Assembly (NCBI GenBank): GCA_016791365.1
Contig: JAEUMT010000018.1
Coordinates: 1-64,000 of the forward strand
DNA: 64,000 bases
From: Hyphomonadaceae bacterium
GTDB taxonomy: Bacteria > Pseudomonadota > Alphaproteobacteria > Caulobacterales > Aquidulcibacteraceae
Direction: 5' to 3'
Numbering within the stretch: position 1 is the stretch's first letter; each line of letters opens with the position of its first letter. The notes beneath the pieces are model-generated. The model saw nothing but the letters and a program-made list of their open reading frames with translations. It did not search any database and was not told where the DNA came from. A program made the position numbers and the translations under genes. Positions 56,264 to 64,000 of this stretch are shown here, one piece after another.

Positions 56264-58102
56264 TCACCAACCGCACTCACGCCCGCGGTTGCGGGTGCGC
56301 AGATCGTCCATCAATGGCTGGAAGTAACGCACCATGGCGCCGCCATCCATTTGACGCGTGCCGGTGAACGCTTCCAACGCATCCGGCCAGGGGTGCGAAG
56401 CGCCCATTTCCAGCATGCGGGCGAAGCGTTCACCGACTTCGCGGTTGCCATAAACCGTGCAGCGATGCAGCGGGCCTTCCCAGCCTGCTTGGCGGCAAGC
56501 CGCTTCGTAGAACTGGAACTGCAGCACGTAGGACAGGAAGTAGCGTAAGTACGGCACGTTGTTGGCGATGTGATACTTGGCGCCCGGATCGAAGAATTCT
56601 TCGCCGCGCGCATTCGGCGGACGAACGCCAGAATAGCGCTCGCGCAATTCCCACCAGGCCGCGTTGTAGCGGTCAGGCGTGATGCGGCCGTCGAACACCT
56701 GCCAGCGCCATTGATCCATCGTCAGCGCGAACGGCAGGAAGGAGATTTTCTCCAGCGCGCGTTCGAGCAACAAGTTGGTGTCAGCGGCGGCCGGCGGAAT
56801 CTGATTGCGACGCAGCAGGTTGATGTCGACCAGATATTGCGGCGTGATGTTCAGCGCGATGAAATCACCGATCGCTTCGTGGAAACCATCATGCGCGCCG
56901 TTCCGATAGAGGAAGGGCTGCTGATTGTAGGCGCGCTGGTAAAAGTTATGACCAAGCTCATGGTGGATGGTCTGGAAGTGTTCGGCATTGATCTGAATGC
57001 ACTGCTTCACGCGCAGATCGTCGACATTGTCGATGTCCCAGGCTGACGCGTGACACACAACATCGCGATCGCGCGGCCGCGTCAGCAGCGAGCGCTCCCA
57101 GAACGTATCCGGCAATTCCGGGAAGCCGAGCGAGGTGTAGAAGCGCTCCGCCGTTTCCGTCATCTGCACCGGCGTGTAGCGCGCGCGTGTGAGCAGTTCC
57201 GTCGTGTCATAGGTCGCGCGGCCGCCCGAGGGGCGCACCAGCGGGAAAAGCGTCGACCAATCCTGCGCCCACATGTTGCCGAGCAGGTCGGCGCGGATCG
57301 GCTGATCCATCGGCACGACCGCATCGCCATAGCGATCGTTCAGGCGCGCGCGGACATAGCAATGCAGCTGCTCATAAAAGGGCGAGAGCTGTCCCCAGAG
57401 GCGCTCGACCTCCCGCTCCATGTCGTCGGCGGACATGTCGTAATTCGACAGCCACATATTGCCGACGTCTTCGAAGCCAAGATCGCGCGCGCCTTCGTTG
57501 GAAATTTCGACCATACGCGCATAATCATCGCGCATCGGCGCGGCGACCGCGTGCCACTTGGTCCAAATCTCTTCCAGGCGCGCCGGGTTGTGCTCGGTCC
57601 CCATCAGCGTCTCGAGTTCATCGAGCGTGACCTGGCGGCCTTGATACTCAATGCGTCCCGTCGAGTAGATCGACGCCAGGCGCGTGGTGATTTCCGAAAG
57701 CTGGCCGGCGGCGCCTTCGCGCTGCGGTGCAGGCAGCGTGAGGCTCAAACGCAGCAGATCGACCTTACGGCGCGTGTCGGCCGGCAGTTCGACGTTTGCG
57801 TACCGGCCCGCTTCGCTCGCCAGGCGCACGCGCGCTTCGGTAGCTTCGGCGTCGGAGCGCTGCAACAGCCATTCCGTGTCGTAGGTGATGTTGGTGTTAT
57901 AGACCCAGGCGACGCGGCCCTCGTATTCCGAGCGGCGCATCAGCTCTTCTTCCGCCGCCTGCACGAATTCCGCCGCGGACTGCGCGGTCGGACGCGTGTT
58001 GCTTGAAGTCGTCCCGCTTGGTGCCGACGTCGTCGCGCACGCGGTTAGCGCGGCGATGGCGATCCAGGACGCTGCCGCCCTGAGCAATGGTTTCGCGATC
58101 AC
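56264..58102 (-). CDS. M2-family peptidyl-dipeptidase (ACE-like) lipoprotein
   Basis: 612 aa. Lipobox-like LTAC (Cys22), then a helical gluzincin: zinc motif HELGH (His381, Glu382, His385) and third ligand Glu409 in GFHEAIGD, as in M2 angiotensin-converting-enzyme-like dipeptidases. It removes C-terminal dipeptides in the periplasm. The start is GTG at 58102 with GGGAGAGAGA nine bases upstream. It is the third exported peptidase in the window. Confidence 0.92.
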   Translation of the reverse strand: MIAKPLLRAAASWIAIAALTACATTSAPSGTTSSNTRPTAQSAAEFVQAAEEELMRRSEYEGRVAWVYNTNITYDTEWLLQRSDAEATEARVRLASEAGRYANVELPADTRRKVDLLRLSLTLPAPQREGAAGQLSEITTRLASIYSTGRIEYQGRQVTLDELETLMGTEHNPARLEEIWTKWHAVAAPMRDDYARMVEISNEGARDLGFEDVGNMWLSNYDMSADDMEREVERLWGQLSPFYEQLHCYVRARLNDRYGDAVVPMDQPIRADLLGNMWAQDWSTLFPLVRPSGGRATYDTTELLTRARYTPVQMTETAERFYTSLGFPELPDTFWERSLLTRPRDRDVVCHASAWDIDNVDDLRVKQCIQINAEHFQTIHHELGHNFYQRAYNQQPFLYRNGAHDGFHEAIGDFIALNITPQYLVDINLLRRNQIPPAAADTNLLLERALEKISFLPFALTMDQWRWQVFDGRITPDRYNAAWWELRERYSGVRPPNARGEEFFDPGAKYHIANNVPYLRYFLSYVLQFQFYEAACRQAGWEGPLHRCTVYGNREVGERFARMLEMGASHPWPDALEAFTGTRQMDGGAMVRYFQPLMDDLRTRNRGRECGW

Positions 58103-58122
58103 GTTCTCTCTCCCTTTGTCCC

Positions 58123-58207
58123 GGGAATAGGGAGTGGGGAATAGGGAATGTTGACGCGCAAACGTTCACTCGGCTCCCTATTCCCAACTCCCTATTCCCC
58201 GTTCCCC
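58123..58207. repeat. Repeat family D
   Basis: GGGAATAGGGAGTGGGGAAT and CTCCCTATTCCCAACTCCCT, an inverted repeat of tandem GGGAATAG units; the central region is about 25 bases. This is a dispersed element known in several proteobacteria. It lies between the M2 and GNAT genes, close to the GNAT stop codon. Confidence 0.85.
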
Positions 58208-58209
58208 CG

Positions 58210-58698
58210 CTAATTGCCTTCCGCGGCAAGCCACTCAATGCCGTCCGCTGACATCATGAACATGGCCGCTTCGCGCCGTTTGGCGCCGACAGCGGCGAAG
58301 AATTTCTGTGCAACCTCGTTCTCGACCCCGGTCGTGATCGCCAGCTCCCGCGCGCCCACATCACGGGCCCGCCGCGCCACGGCGCTCATCATCGCGCGGG
58401 CGAGGCCGCCGCGGCGATGCTCAGGCACAACATAGAGCTCGCAGAGCACGATGCTCGGCGCGCCCCTACGCATGTCGTAACTCTTGGTGATGATGGCCTG
58501 CGCCACGATCGGCGCCCCGACCCGCTCCTGCGCGACCCAGACCTCGAACAGAGCGTTCGAACCGAAGGCATGCGACTTGATCCGGTCAACATCCAGACTC
58601 GACAACGCGCCTTCCTGACTCGCGGCCTCGGCGGCGAGCTTGGCGATAGCGTCAGCATCGCGCGGCGCCGCGCGGCGGATTGAGAGTGGGCGCTCCAT
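58210..58698 (-). CDS. GNAT-family N-acetyltransferase
   Basis: 162 aa. Acetyl-CoA-binding motif EHRRGGLARAMMSAVARRAR (R/Q-x-x-G-x-A type) with the preceding strand IVLCELYVVP and AITTGVENEVAQKFFAAVG. The acceptor is unknown. Start at 58698; an in-frame ATG upstream at 58743 has no clear ribosome-binding site. Confidence 0.85.
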   Translation of the reverse strand: MERPLSIRRAAPRDADAIAKLAAEAASQEGALSSLDVDRIKSHAFGSNALFEVWVAQERVGAPIVAQAIITKSYDMRRGAPSIVLCELYVVPEHRRGGLARAMMSAVARRARDVGARELAITTGVENEVAQKFFAAVGAKRREAAMFMMSADGIEWLAAEGN

Positions 58699-58793
58699 TC
58701 TATCAAGCAATGTAAGGCGCACAGACGCGCCCGACGCAAGCAAAACAGAAGACTCGCCAGCGGTTTGCGGCGGGCGTCAGCCCGATGCTCGCG

Positions 58794-58925
58794 TCAGTGA
58801 TCGACCCAGGGACCCATCGGGCCGCCGTCCTCGTGATCCCAGCCGCCCGATCGGCGCGTCATGAACGCACCGAGCAACGTCAGGCCAACGACAAGACCGA
58901 CTGCAACAAGGAACCAGAAGAACAT
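58794..58925 (-). CDS. 43-aa single-helix membrane protein
   Basis: The frame MFFWFLVAVG ... LLGAFMTRRS, then a hydrophilic tail (GGWDHEDGGPMGPWVDH). GGAG lies five bases before the ATG. An N-terminal membrane helix with a short acidic/His tail. It sits between the GNAT gene and the acyltransferase on the same strand. Likely a real small protein; function unknown. Confidence 0.65.
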   Translation of the reverse strand: MFFWFLVAVGLVVGLTLLGAFMTRRSGGWDHEDGGPMGPWVDH

Positions 58926-58965
58926 TTACGCTCCGGTCTGGCGGGCGTGGCAGAGCCGCCGGAGG

Positions 58966-60174
58966 CTAACGCGCCTCCCCAATCACCACTGCCGGCAGGC
59001 TAGCAGCCCGATGCGGCATTTTCGAGGGCAGGCCTATCCACACGCGCAGAATGGGAACCCGGCGCCCCAGATCGTAGAAAAGCCAGCACCCCAAGGCGGT
59101 CGCGCCGACAAGCAGCGGCGCCTCGATCCAAAGCGGCAACTCAAGCTCATCGAGATGGTGGCCGGCAACGACGATGATCGTTTGATGGATCAGGTAAAAC
59201 GGGAAGATCGCCTGTGTCAGCATGCGCCGGATCGGGCCATCCGCGTTCTTCAAATAACGATGCGCGAAACCAAGCGCGGCGATGATCGCGCACCACGCAT
59301 CGAGTTCGTGCACGCAACGCATGACGAAGCGCAGCCAATCAGGCGGCGTCACACCGTCGGGATACGAGCCATAATAGGTGACGATCGCCGCCCACGAACC
59401 GAGCGCAATCGCGAGCGCGACCCAGCGCAGCTTCACGCACTGATCGAAGAATGCCTGGTTCTTGGCGATCGCGAACCCGAAGAGGAACACGCCGAAATAA
59501 AGCGCGTGCAGATACCAGTCTTCGCGGAAGTCGTGGCTTTCGCCGAAGGTCGGAAACAGCGTGACGCGCAGCGCCGCCATGATCAGCCACGGCGTGAGGA
59601 TCAGCAACGGCCCGGATATCAGCACGCTCGCAGCCTTGGGAACCCGCCGCAACAGCGGCAATAACGGCACAAGCGCGAGCGTGTAGAAAATGAGGTACGC
59701 GACAAACCACATGTGGTTGTACGTCGGCGTCGTCAGGCAGCCGTCGTCGTCGCACCAATTGCCGGAAGCTGTCGCGTATTTGACGTAGAAATTGTCCAGC
59801 GCCAGCGGGTATTGGGCCGCAAGGTGCGCCGGCAGCGCCTGCAGAGCCTCGACAATCTCATAATAGCTCTGTGGCGGAACGGTCACGAACACCGCCAACA
59901 GCAACGGCGGCCAAAGCCGGCCCATCCGCGAGCCGGTGAGCTTCCACGCGCTCATCTTGTCGGCCATGAACCGCGTCGCCGCGCCCGAGATCAGAAACAG
60001 CAGCGTCAGCCGCCAGGGATTGGTCAGCACCATCAGCGGCTCGATGACGTCGCTCGCCGCCCGCGATTTCACGTGCCAGTCCCAGGTCACGTAAAACATA
60101 CCGCAATGGTAGAGAATGAGCAGGCCAAACGCGATGATGCGGAGCCAGTCGAGATCATGGCGGCGGTCGGTCAT
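58966..60174 (-). CDS. Acyltransferase family 3 membrane protein
   Basis: 402 aa with about ten membrane helices. The start (DLDWLRIIAFGLLILYHCGM) is the usual OafA/YrhL-like N-terminus with the His of the catalytic core, followed by LLFLISGAATRFMADKMS. These enzymes O-acylate sugars or glycans. ATG at 60174 gives the usual N-terminus. Its promoter is shared with the divergent LytTR gene (104-base gap). Confidence 0.85.
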   Translation of the reverse strand: MTDRRHDLDWLRIIAFGLLILYHCGMFYVTWDWHVKSRAASDVIEPLMVLTNPWRLTLLFLISGAATRFMADKMSAWKLTGSRMGRLWPPLLLAVFVTVPPQSYYEIVEALQALPAHLAAQYPLALDNFYVKYATASGNWCDDDGCLTTPTYNHMWFVAYLIFYTLALVPLLPLLRRVPKAASVLISGPLLILTPWLIMAALRVTLFPTFGESHDFREDWYLHALYFGVFLFGFAIAKNQAFFDQCVKLRWVALAIALGSWAAIVTYYGSYPDGVTPPDWLRFVMRCVHELDAWCAIIAALGFAHRYLKNADGPIRRMLTQAIFPFYLIHQTIIVVAGHHLDELELPLWIEAPLLVGATALGCWLFYDLGRRVPILRVWIGLPSKMPHRAASLPAVVIGEAR

Positions 60175-60278
60175 TGCGGGTCGGCTCTCCTTCGGGCCCC
60201 GCTTCTTTCCCGCTTCGGCCCGCCCCGCTACGCTGGCGCCACATCCGGCGGCTGGCCGGGACGAACGGGGAGCCTCCG

Positions 60279-61100
60279 GTGACCACCGGCGACGAAAAAG
60301 GGACGAACGGATGGGCCCGGGCCGAGTGGCGGCCATGGGTTTTCGTCGCATTGGTCTCGTTGGCGATCGTCACCGTGAACGCTTCCTCCGACTATTTGGA
60401 GATGAGCCGCTCCGGCATGGACTTCCAATGGTGGGAGCCTTGGCTCTGGGAAATGACGAGCGCGGTCATCATCGTCGCCATGGCGCCGCTGATCGGCATG
60501 GCGGTACGCCGCTGGACGCCGACGCGGGACAACCTCATCCGCCCCGCCCTCATCCATTTCGCGCTCACACTCCCCTTCGCCGCCGTCCACGTGATTTTCA
60601 TCTGGCTGCTGCGCGAGGGCGCCTATTGGCTCGCCCGCGAGCACTACGGCTTCTTCGATGACGGCGTCGCCCTCGTCAGCTTCTACGAATGGCGCAAGGA
60701 CGTCCTGACCTACGCCACCATCGCCGCCACCTACTGGATCTTCCACTATATCGCCGGGCGCACAGCCACCGCCGCCCAACCGCCAGCGGACGAACGCATC
60801 GAAGTCCGCGACGGCGGCGCGGCCGTCTTCCTCGCGCCCACCGACATCAGCCATGTCGAAGCCGCTGGCAATTACGTCGAATTCCACACCGGCGCCAAAA
60901 CCCACCTCGTGCGCGGCACGCTCGCTTCCTGGGAATCACGTCTCATCGCGCGCGGCTTCATCCGCGTTCACCGCTCGCGCCTCGTGAACCGCGCCAAGAT
61001 CACAGCGTTAAAACCAACGCCCTCTGGCGATCTCGAAATCACGCTTAGCGAAGGCCGCACCGTCCTCGGCAGCCGCCGCTATCGCGCCGTGCTGACCTAG
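60279..61100 (+). CDS. Membrane-bound LytTR-type transcriptional regulator
   Basis: 273 aa. Four membrane helices (about 20-165), then a LytTR DNA-binding domain: IEVRDGGAAVFLAPTDISHV, EAAGNYVEFHT, RGFIRVHRSRLVN and TVLGSRRYRAVL. Membrane sensor and DNA-binding domain in one chain suggest direct signal coupling. GTG start at 60279 with GGGGAG six bases upstream. Divergent from the acyltransferase gene, which it could regulate. Confidence 0.85.
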   Translation: MTTGDEKGTNGWARAEWRPWVFVALVSLAIVTVNASSDYLEMSRSGMDFQWWEPWLWEMTSAVIIVAMAPLIGMAVRRWTPTRDNLIRPALIHFALTLPFAAVHVIFIWLLREGAYWLAREHYGFFDDGVALVSFYEWRKDVLTYATIAATYWIFHYIAGRTATAAQPPADERIEVRDGGAAVFLAPTDISHVEAAGNYVEFHTGAKTHLVRGTLASWESRLIARGFIRVHRSRLVNRAKITALKPTPSGDLEITLSEGRTVLGSRRYRAVLT

Positions 61101-62446
61101 CCCGCCATCTCATCCCGGATCGACCTGCGCGCCATCCAGAACAGCGCCGCCGCGAGCAGTCCCGTCAACGCCGACACCAGCAACGCCCACCGCACGCCTT
61201 CGCCTTCACCCAAGCCGAACGATATCGCAAATACGTCAGAAAGCGCGCCAACGAAGATCGGCCCAAGCCCCAATCCGATCAGGTTGATGATGAACAGCAA
61301 TATCGCGGATGCGGTCGCGCGCATATGCGGCGGCACGATCGTCTGCGCCGTCGCATAGACCGGGCCGTACCAAAGCGTCCCGATGATCGAGCCGAAGAAC
61401 AGCATCGCCAGCGCAAACGACGCCGACGGCGAAAGCATCCCGGCGATAAACACAGGTATGACCGCGATGGAAGCGATCGCCGGCACGCTGACATAAGCGC
61501 GATAGTCGCGCCCGCCAAACTTGTCCGCAATCATGCCGCCCGCAAACGCGCCGATCGCACCGCCTATGCCGGCCATCAGCCCAAGTGCGAGACCTAAAAA
61601 GCCGCCGGCCTGCAAGCCGAACATCGCCGCGAGCTGTCCAACCTCCTCGGCATGGTTGCGATAAAAGAAGGACGCCGCGAATGGCGCCTGGCCATAGCCG
61701 ATGAACGCCTTGATCGCCGCGGCGAACGACACCAGCCAGAACGTCCGCTTCCTGCGCAAAGTCACCAGCGCCTCGCGAAACGGCTTGGCGTCACGAAGGG
61801 CCTGCGCACGCTGCTGCAACTCTTCCGCCGTCGCACGGATACGCGGCTCAACAAGCGAAAGCGCCGCCACAATCGCCAGCACAACGCCAGGAATGCCGCA
61901 GACGATGAACGCCATCCGCCAGCCATGCGCATCGGCGATGAGCCCGCCCAGCCCCATCCCCACCAAACTGCCGAGCGGGGTGCCCATCGAGTAGAACGCC
62001 AACGCCGAAGCACGCTTCTCCTTGGGCACATAGTCCACGATCAGCGAATGCGCCGGCGGCGTGCAACCGGCCTCGCCAACGCCGACGCCAATGCGCGCAA
62101 GCAGCAATTGCACGAAATTCTGCGTCAGTCCGCAGAGCGCCGTGAACAACGACCAAAGCGCCAGCGCGCCAGCGATGATCAGTGGGCGATGTCCGCGCTC
62201 GGCCGCGCGCGCGATCGGCAATCCCAGCACCGTATAGAAAAGCGCGAACGCCAACCCGCTCATCGCGCCGACTTGCCAATCCAGCAAATGAAGCTCGCGC
62301 TTGATCGGCTCGGCGAGAATATTGACCACCTGCCGGTCGACAAAGTTCATCACATAGATGAGCAGCAGCAGCCCCATCGCATAGGTGCGATAGCCGGCGC
62401 TGACAGCACGCACGCCAAGCGGCGCTGGACCCGCGGTTTCCGTCAC
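61097..62446 (-). CDS. MFS transporter
   Basis: 449 aa with twelve membrane helices; the A-type loop between helices 2 and 3 carries PIARAAERGHR and the first helix LLIYVMNFVDRQVVNILAEP. The layout is that of the spinster/anion-sugar MFS family seen in sphingomonads and Caulobacter. Substrate unknown. GTG start at 62446 with GGGAGGAGA five bases upstream. The end overlaps the LytTR gene by four bases. Confidence 0.85.
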   Translation of the reverse strand: MTETAGPAPLGVRAVSAGYRTYAMGLLLLIYVMNFVDRQVVNILAEPIKRELHLLDWQVGAMSGLAFALFYTVLGLPIARAAERGHRPLIIAGALALWSLFTALCGLTQNFVQLLLARIGVGVGEAGCTPPAHSLIVDYVPKEKRASALAFYSMGTPLGSLVGMGLGGLIADAHGWRMAFIVCGIPGVVLAIVAALSLVEPRIRATAEELQQRAQALRDAKPFREALVTLRRKRTFWLVSFAAAIKAFIGYGQAPFAASFFYRNHAEEVGQLAAMFGLQAGGFLGLALGLMAGIGGAIGAFAGGMIADKFGGRDYRAYVSVPAIASIAVIPVFIAGMLSPSASFALAMLFFGSIIGTLWYGPVYATAQTIVPPHMRATASAILLFIINLIGLGLGPIFVGALSDVFAISFGLGEGEGVRWALLVSALTGLLAAALFWMARRSIRDEMAG

Positions 62447-62571
62447 AGCACTCTCCTCCCGCGTGGTCCTTTTCAGCGAGCTTAGGCGCCTTTGCGGCAA
62501 GCGCCAGCCAAAAGCCCGGCGCCGAGGCGAAAGCGTTTACCCACGCAGCTTAGAGCCGGTATGTAACGCCC

Positions 62572-63183
62572 ATGCCTCGCGCCCCGTCGCCCAAACCCGC
62601 AGAGAAGCCACGCGCCTGGCAACGCATGTTGTCAGGACGGCGGCTCGATCTGCTCGATCCCTCGCCGCTCGATATCGAGATCGAAGACATCGCGCACGGC
62701 CTCGCGCGCGTCGCGCGCTGGAACGGACAAACCATCGGCACGCACGCCTTCTCGGTCGCGCAGCACTCATTGGTGGTTGAAGAGATCGTCCGCAAGATCG
62801 CTCCCGATTGGGATCGCAAGCGGCGCCTCATGGCGCTTTTGCACGATGCGCCCGAATACGTGATCGGCGATATGATCAGCCCGTTCAAGGCGGCGCTCGG
62901 CCTTGACTACAAAGCCTTCGAGGCAAAGCTCGAAGCGGCGATCCACATGCGCTTTGGCTTGCCTCCACATCCGTCGGCCGTCGTCAAAGGCGTCATCAAG
63001 CGCGCCGACATCATCTGCGCCTATTTCGAAGCCACCCAGCTGGCCGGCTTCACCGAAGCGGAAGCCAAGCGCTTCTTCGGCCCGCCCCCGCGGGGCATGA
63101 AGCTCAAACTGACTCCCCAAAGCACGGCGCAAGTGCAAGAAGCCTTCGTGAAGCGCTTCCGGTCGCTGATCGATCCAGCCTAA
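62572..63183 (+). CDS. HD-domain hydrolase, YfbR-like
   Basis: 203 aa. Metal-binding HD residues are in THAFSVAQHS and LLHDAPEYVIGDM, followed by a distal Asp (KRADIICAY). Like YfbR, it probably hydrolyses nucleoside monophosphates; the exact nucleotide is not known. Separated by 11 bases from the next gene. Confidence 0.85.
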   Translation: MPRAPSPKPAEKPRAWQRMLSGRRLDLLDPSPLDIEIEDIAHGLARVARWNGQTIGTHAFSVAQHSLVVEEIVRKIAPDWDRKRRLMALLHDAPEYVIGDMISPFKAALGLDYKAFEAKLEAAIHMRFGLPPHPSAVVKGVIKRADIICAYFEATQLAGFTEAEAKRFFGPPPRGMKLKLTPQSTAQVQEAFVKRFRSLIDPA

Positions 63184-63194
63184 ACTGACGGCGC

Positions 63195-63722
63195 ATGACC
63201 ATCATCGTTTGCCCCCTTTCCCGCGCGCCGCACATAGCGCGTTTGAACAAAGTCTCGCACGTCGTCAGCCTGCTCGATCCCGACACGCCATTTCCAATAA
63301 TCAAGGAAGTCGCCGACAGGCACCTGCGCCTCGAAGTTCACGACATCGAAGAAGACGAAGAAGGCATGGATCCGCTTTGTGCGACACGCACGAAGCACAT
63401 TCTTGATTTCGTCGGCCTCTGGGATCGAAGCCAGCCAATTTTGATCCACTGCTATGCCGGCATTTCTCGCTCGACGGCGACAGCGTTCATCACCGCTTGC
63501 GCGCACAACCCTGATATCGACGAGCGCGCGATCGCCAAAGCGCTCCGCGACGTATCGCCGACAGCAACACCAAACCGCCGCTTCGTCGCGCTTGCAGATG
63601 CAGCGCTCGCCCGCAAAGGCCGCATGAGCGCAGCCATAGAAGCCATCGGCCGCGGCTATCCGCGCTGGCCCGACATCAGGGAAGCCGAACCCTTCACGCT
63701 GCCATCACGGTTCGCGGCATGA
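63195..63722 (+). CDS. Protein-tyrosine-phosphatase-like protein
   Basis: 175 aa. The CX5R active loop is HCYAGISRS (Cys86, Arg92), preceded by the VHDIEEDEEG acidic segment. Dual-specificity phosphatase fold. It is in tandem with the HD gene and overlaps the next start by four bases. Confidence 0.85.
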   Translation: MTIIVCPLSRAPHIARLNKVSHVVSLLDPDTPFPIIKEVADRHLRLEVHDIEEDEEGMDPLCATRTKHILDFVGLWDRSQPILIHCYAGISRSTATAFITACAHNPDIDERAIAKALRDVSPTATPNRRFVALADAALARKGRMSAAIEAIGRGYPRWPDIREAEPFTLPSRFAA

Positions 63723-64000
63723 GCGAAGCGCGCGTCACCATCGGATTGTCGGCCGTCGTCGTCGCGGTCACCGAAGACGCGCCCTACGTCGTCGTCACCC
63801 GCGACGGCGGCGACGCCGCCGCGCTTCCCTTCGGCCCGTTCGATCCGGCTGGCGATAGAACACTCGAACTCTCTCTACGTGGCTGGGTAAAAGAGCAAAC
63901 CAGCTTCGACATCGGTTACGCCGAACAACTCTACACGTTCGGCGATCGCGGTCGCGAAATGCCGATGGCCGAAAGCGCCGGATCAGAGCGCGTGATCTCG
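63719..64000 (+). CDS. NUDIX-related 'NAD regulator'-like protein (partial)
   Basis: 94 residues are inside the window, and the gene continues beyond it. MSEARVTIGLSAVVVAVTED at the start and PFDPAGDRTLELSLRGWVKE resemble the N-terminal part of alphaproteobacterial NrtR-like NUDIX proteins annotated as NAD regulators. The C-terminal DNA-binding half is not seen. Overlaps the preceding stop (ATGA), so it is coupled to the phosphatase. Confidence 0.6.
   Translation, partial: MSEARVTIGLSAVVVAVTEDAPYVVVTRDGGDAAALPFGPFDPAGDRTLELSLRGWVKEQTSFDIGYAEQLYTFGDRGREMPMAESAGSERVIS

Overview
The window is a dense, GC-rich chromosomal segment (GC strongly favoured at third codon positions). It most likely comes from an alphaproteobacterium, and my best guess is the Caulobacterales/Hyphomonadaceae side. 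This rests on the gene families (TIGR02301, DUF3008, YcgN, TlyA, a ParA plus small linker-protein pair, a YgfZ of alphaproteobacterial type, a 'vgr-related' HExxH protein), the many secreted peptidases, and abundant palindromic intergenic repeats. There is no prophage, integrase, transposase gene, CRISPR array or rRNA gene. One tRNA (Leu-GAG) is present.

Layout. 1-6 kb: a tiny leader-type ORF behind a Shine-Dalgarno sequence that fully matches the 16S tail, a DUF3008/Lys-Ala-rich protein, a membrane-anchored GH24 lysozyme, a DUF4198 protein, MgtE, an outer-membrane protein and a DoxX-like protein. 6-12.4 kb: a GIY-YIG nuclease and its broken copy, tRNA-Leu, a secreted protein, a lone FliN-type SpoA domain, LipB, a 49-aa protein, a membrane histidine kinase, a pectin-acetylesterase-like lipoprotein and a YaiI-type protein. 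12.4-21.5 kb: DUF885 peptidase, Baeyer-Villiger-type monooxygenase, biotin-dependent acyl-CoA carboxylase alpha subunit, GH5 glycosidase, the ParA pair and an RcnB-like basic protein. 21.5-33 kb: glutathione reductase, a DUF559 nuclease, PurL, MaoC/PP2C, S9 peptidase and an OppBCA importer without its ATPases. 33-46 kb: metabolic and RNA-modification genes (AMP ligase, PdxH, AroC, RumA-like and others). 46-64 kb: TlyA, amidase, TIGR02301, macro domain, VapBC, PyrC, heptosyltransferase-like GT9, YgfZ, KAS III, M2 peptidase, GNAT, acyltransferase, LytTR regulator, MFS, HD hydrolase, tyrosine phosphatase and a truncated last gene.

How genes fit together. Three exported or lipoprotein peptidases (DUF885, S9, M2) and an oligopeptide importer point to peptide scavenging. 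Many adjacent genes overlap by 1-4 bases (MaoC/PP2C, OppB/OppC, VapB/VapC, GT9/PyrC, TIGR02301/small protein, ParA/partner, HD/phosphatase/last gene), so translational coupling is common.

The most unusual content lies between genes. At least five families of inverted repeats occur, and two of them sit repeatedly on or within a few bases of stop codons. One repeat is inserted in frame inside a protein, one forms the C-terminus and another copy the ribosome-binding region of a small nuclease gene, and one borders a VapBC module that appears to have been inserted after the 3' end of a macro-domain gene. No stretch longer than about 300 bases lacks a gene. The larger gaps (15722-15934, 17936-18121, 23253-23456, 25689-25927, 54803-54985, 56105-56263) are mostly repeat elements.
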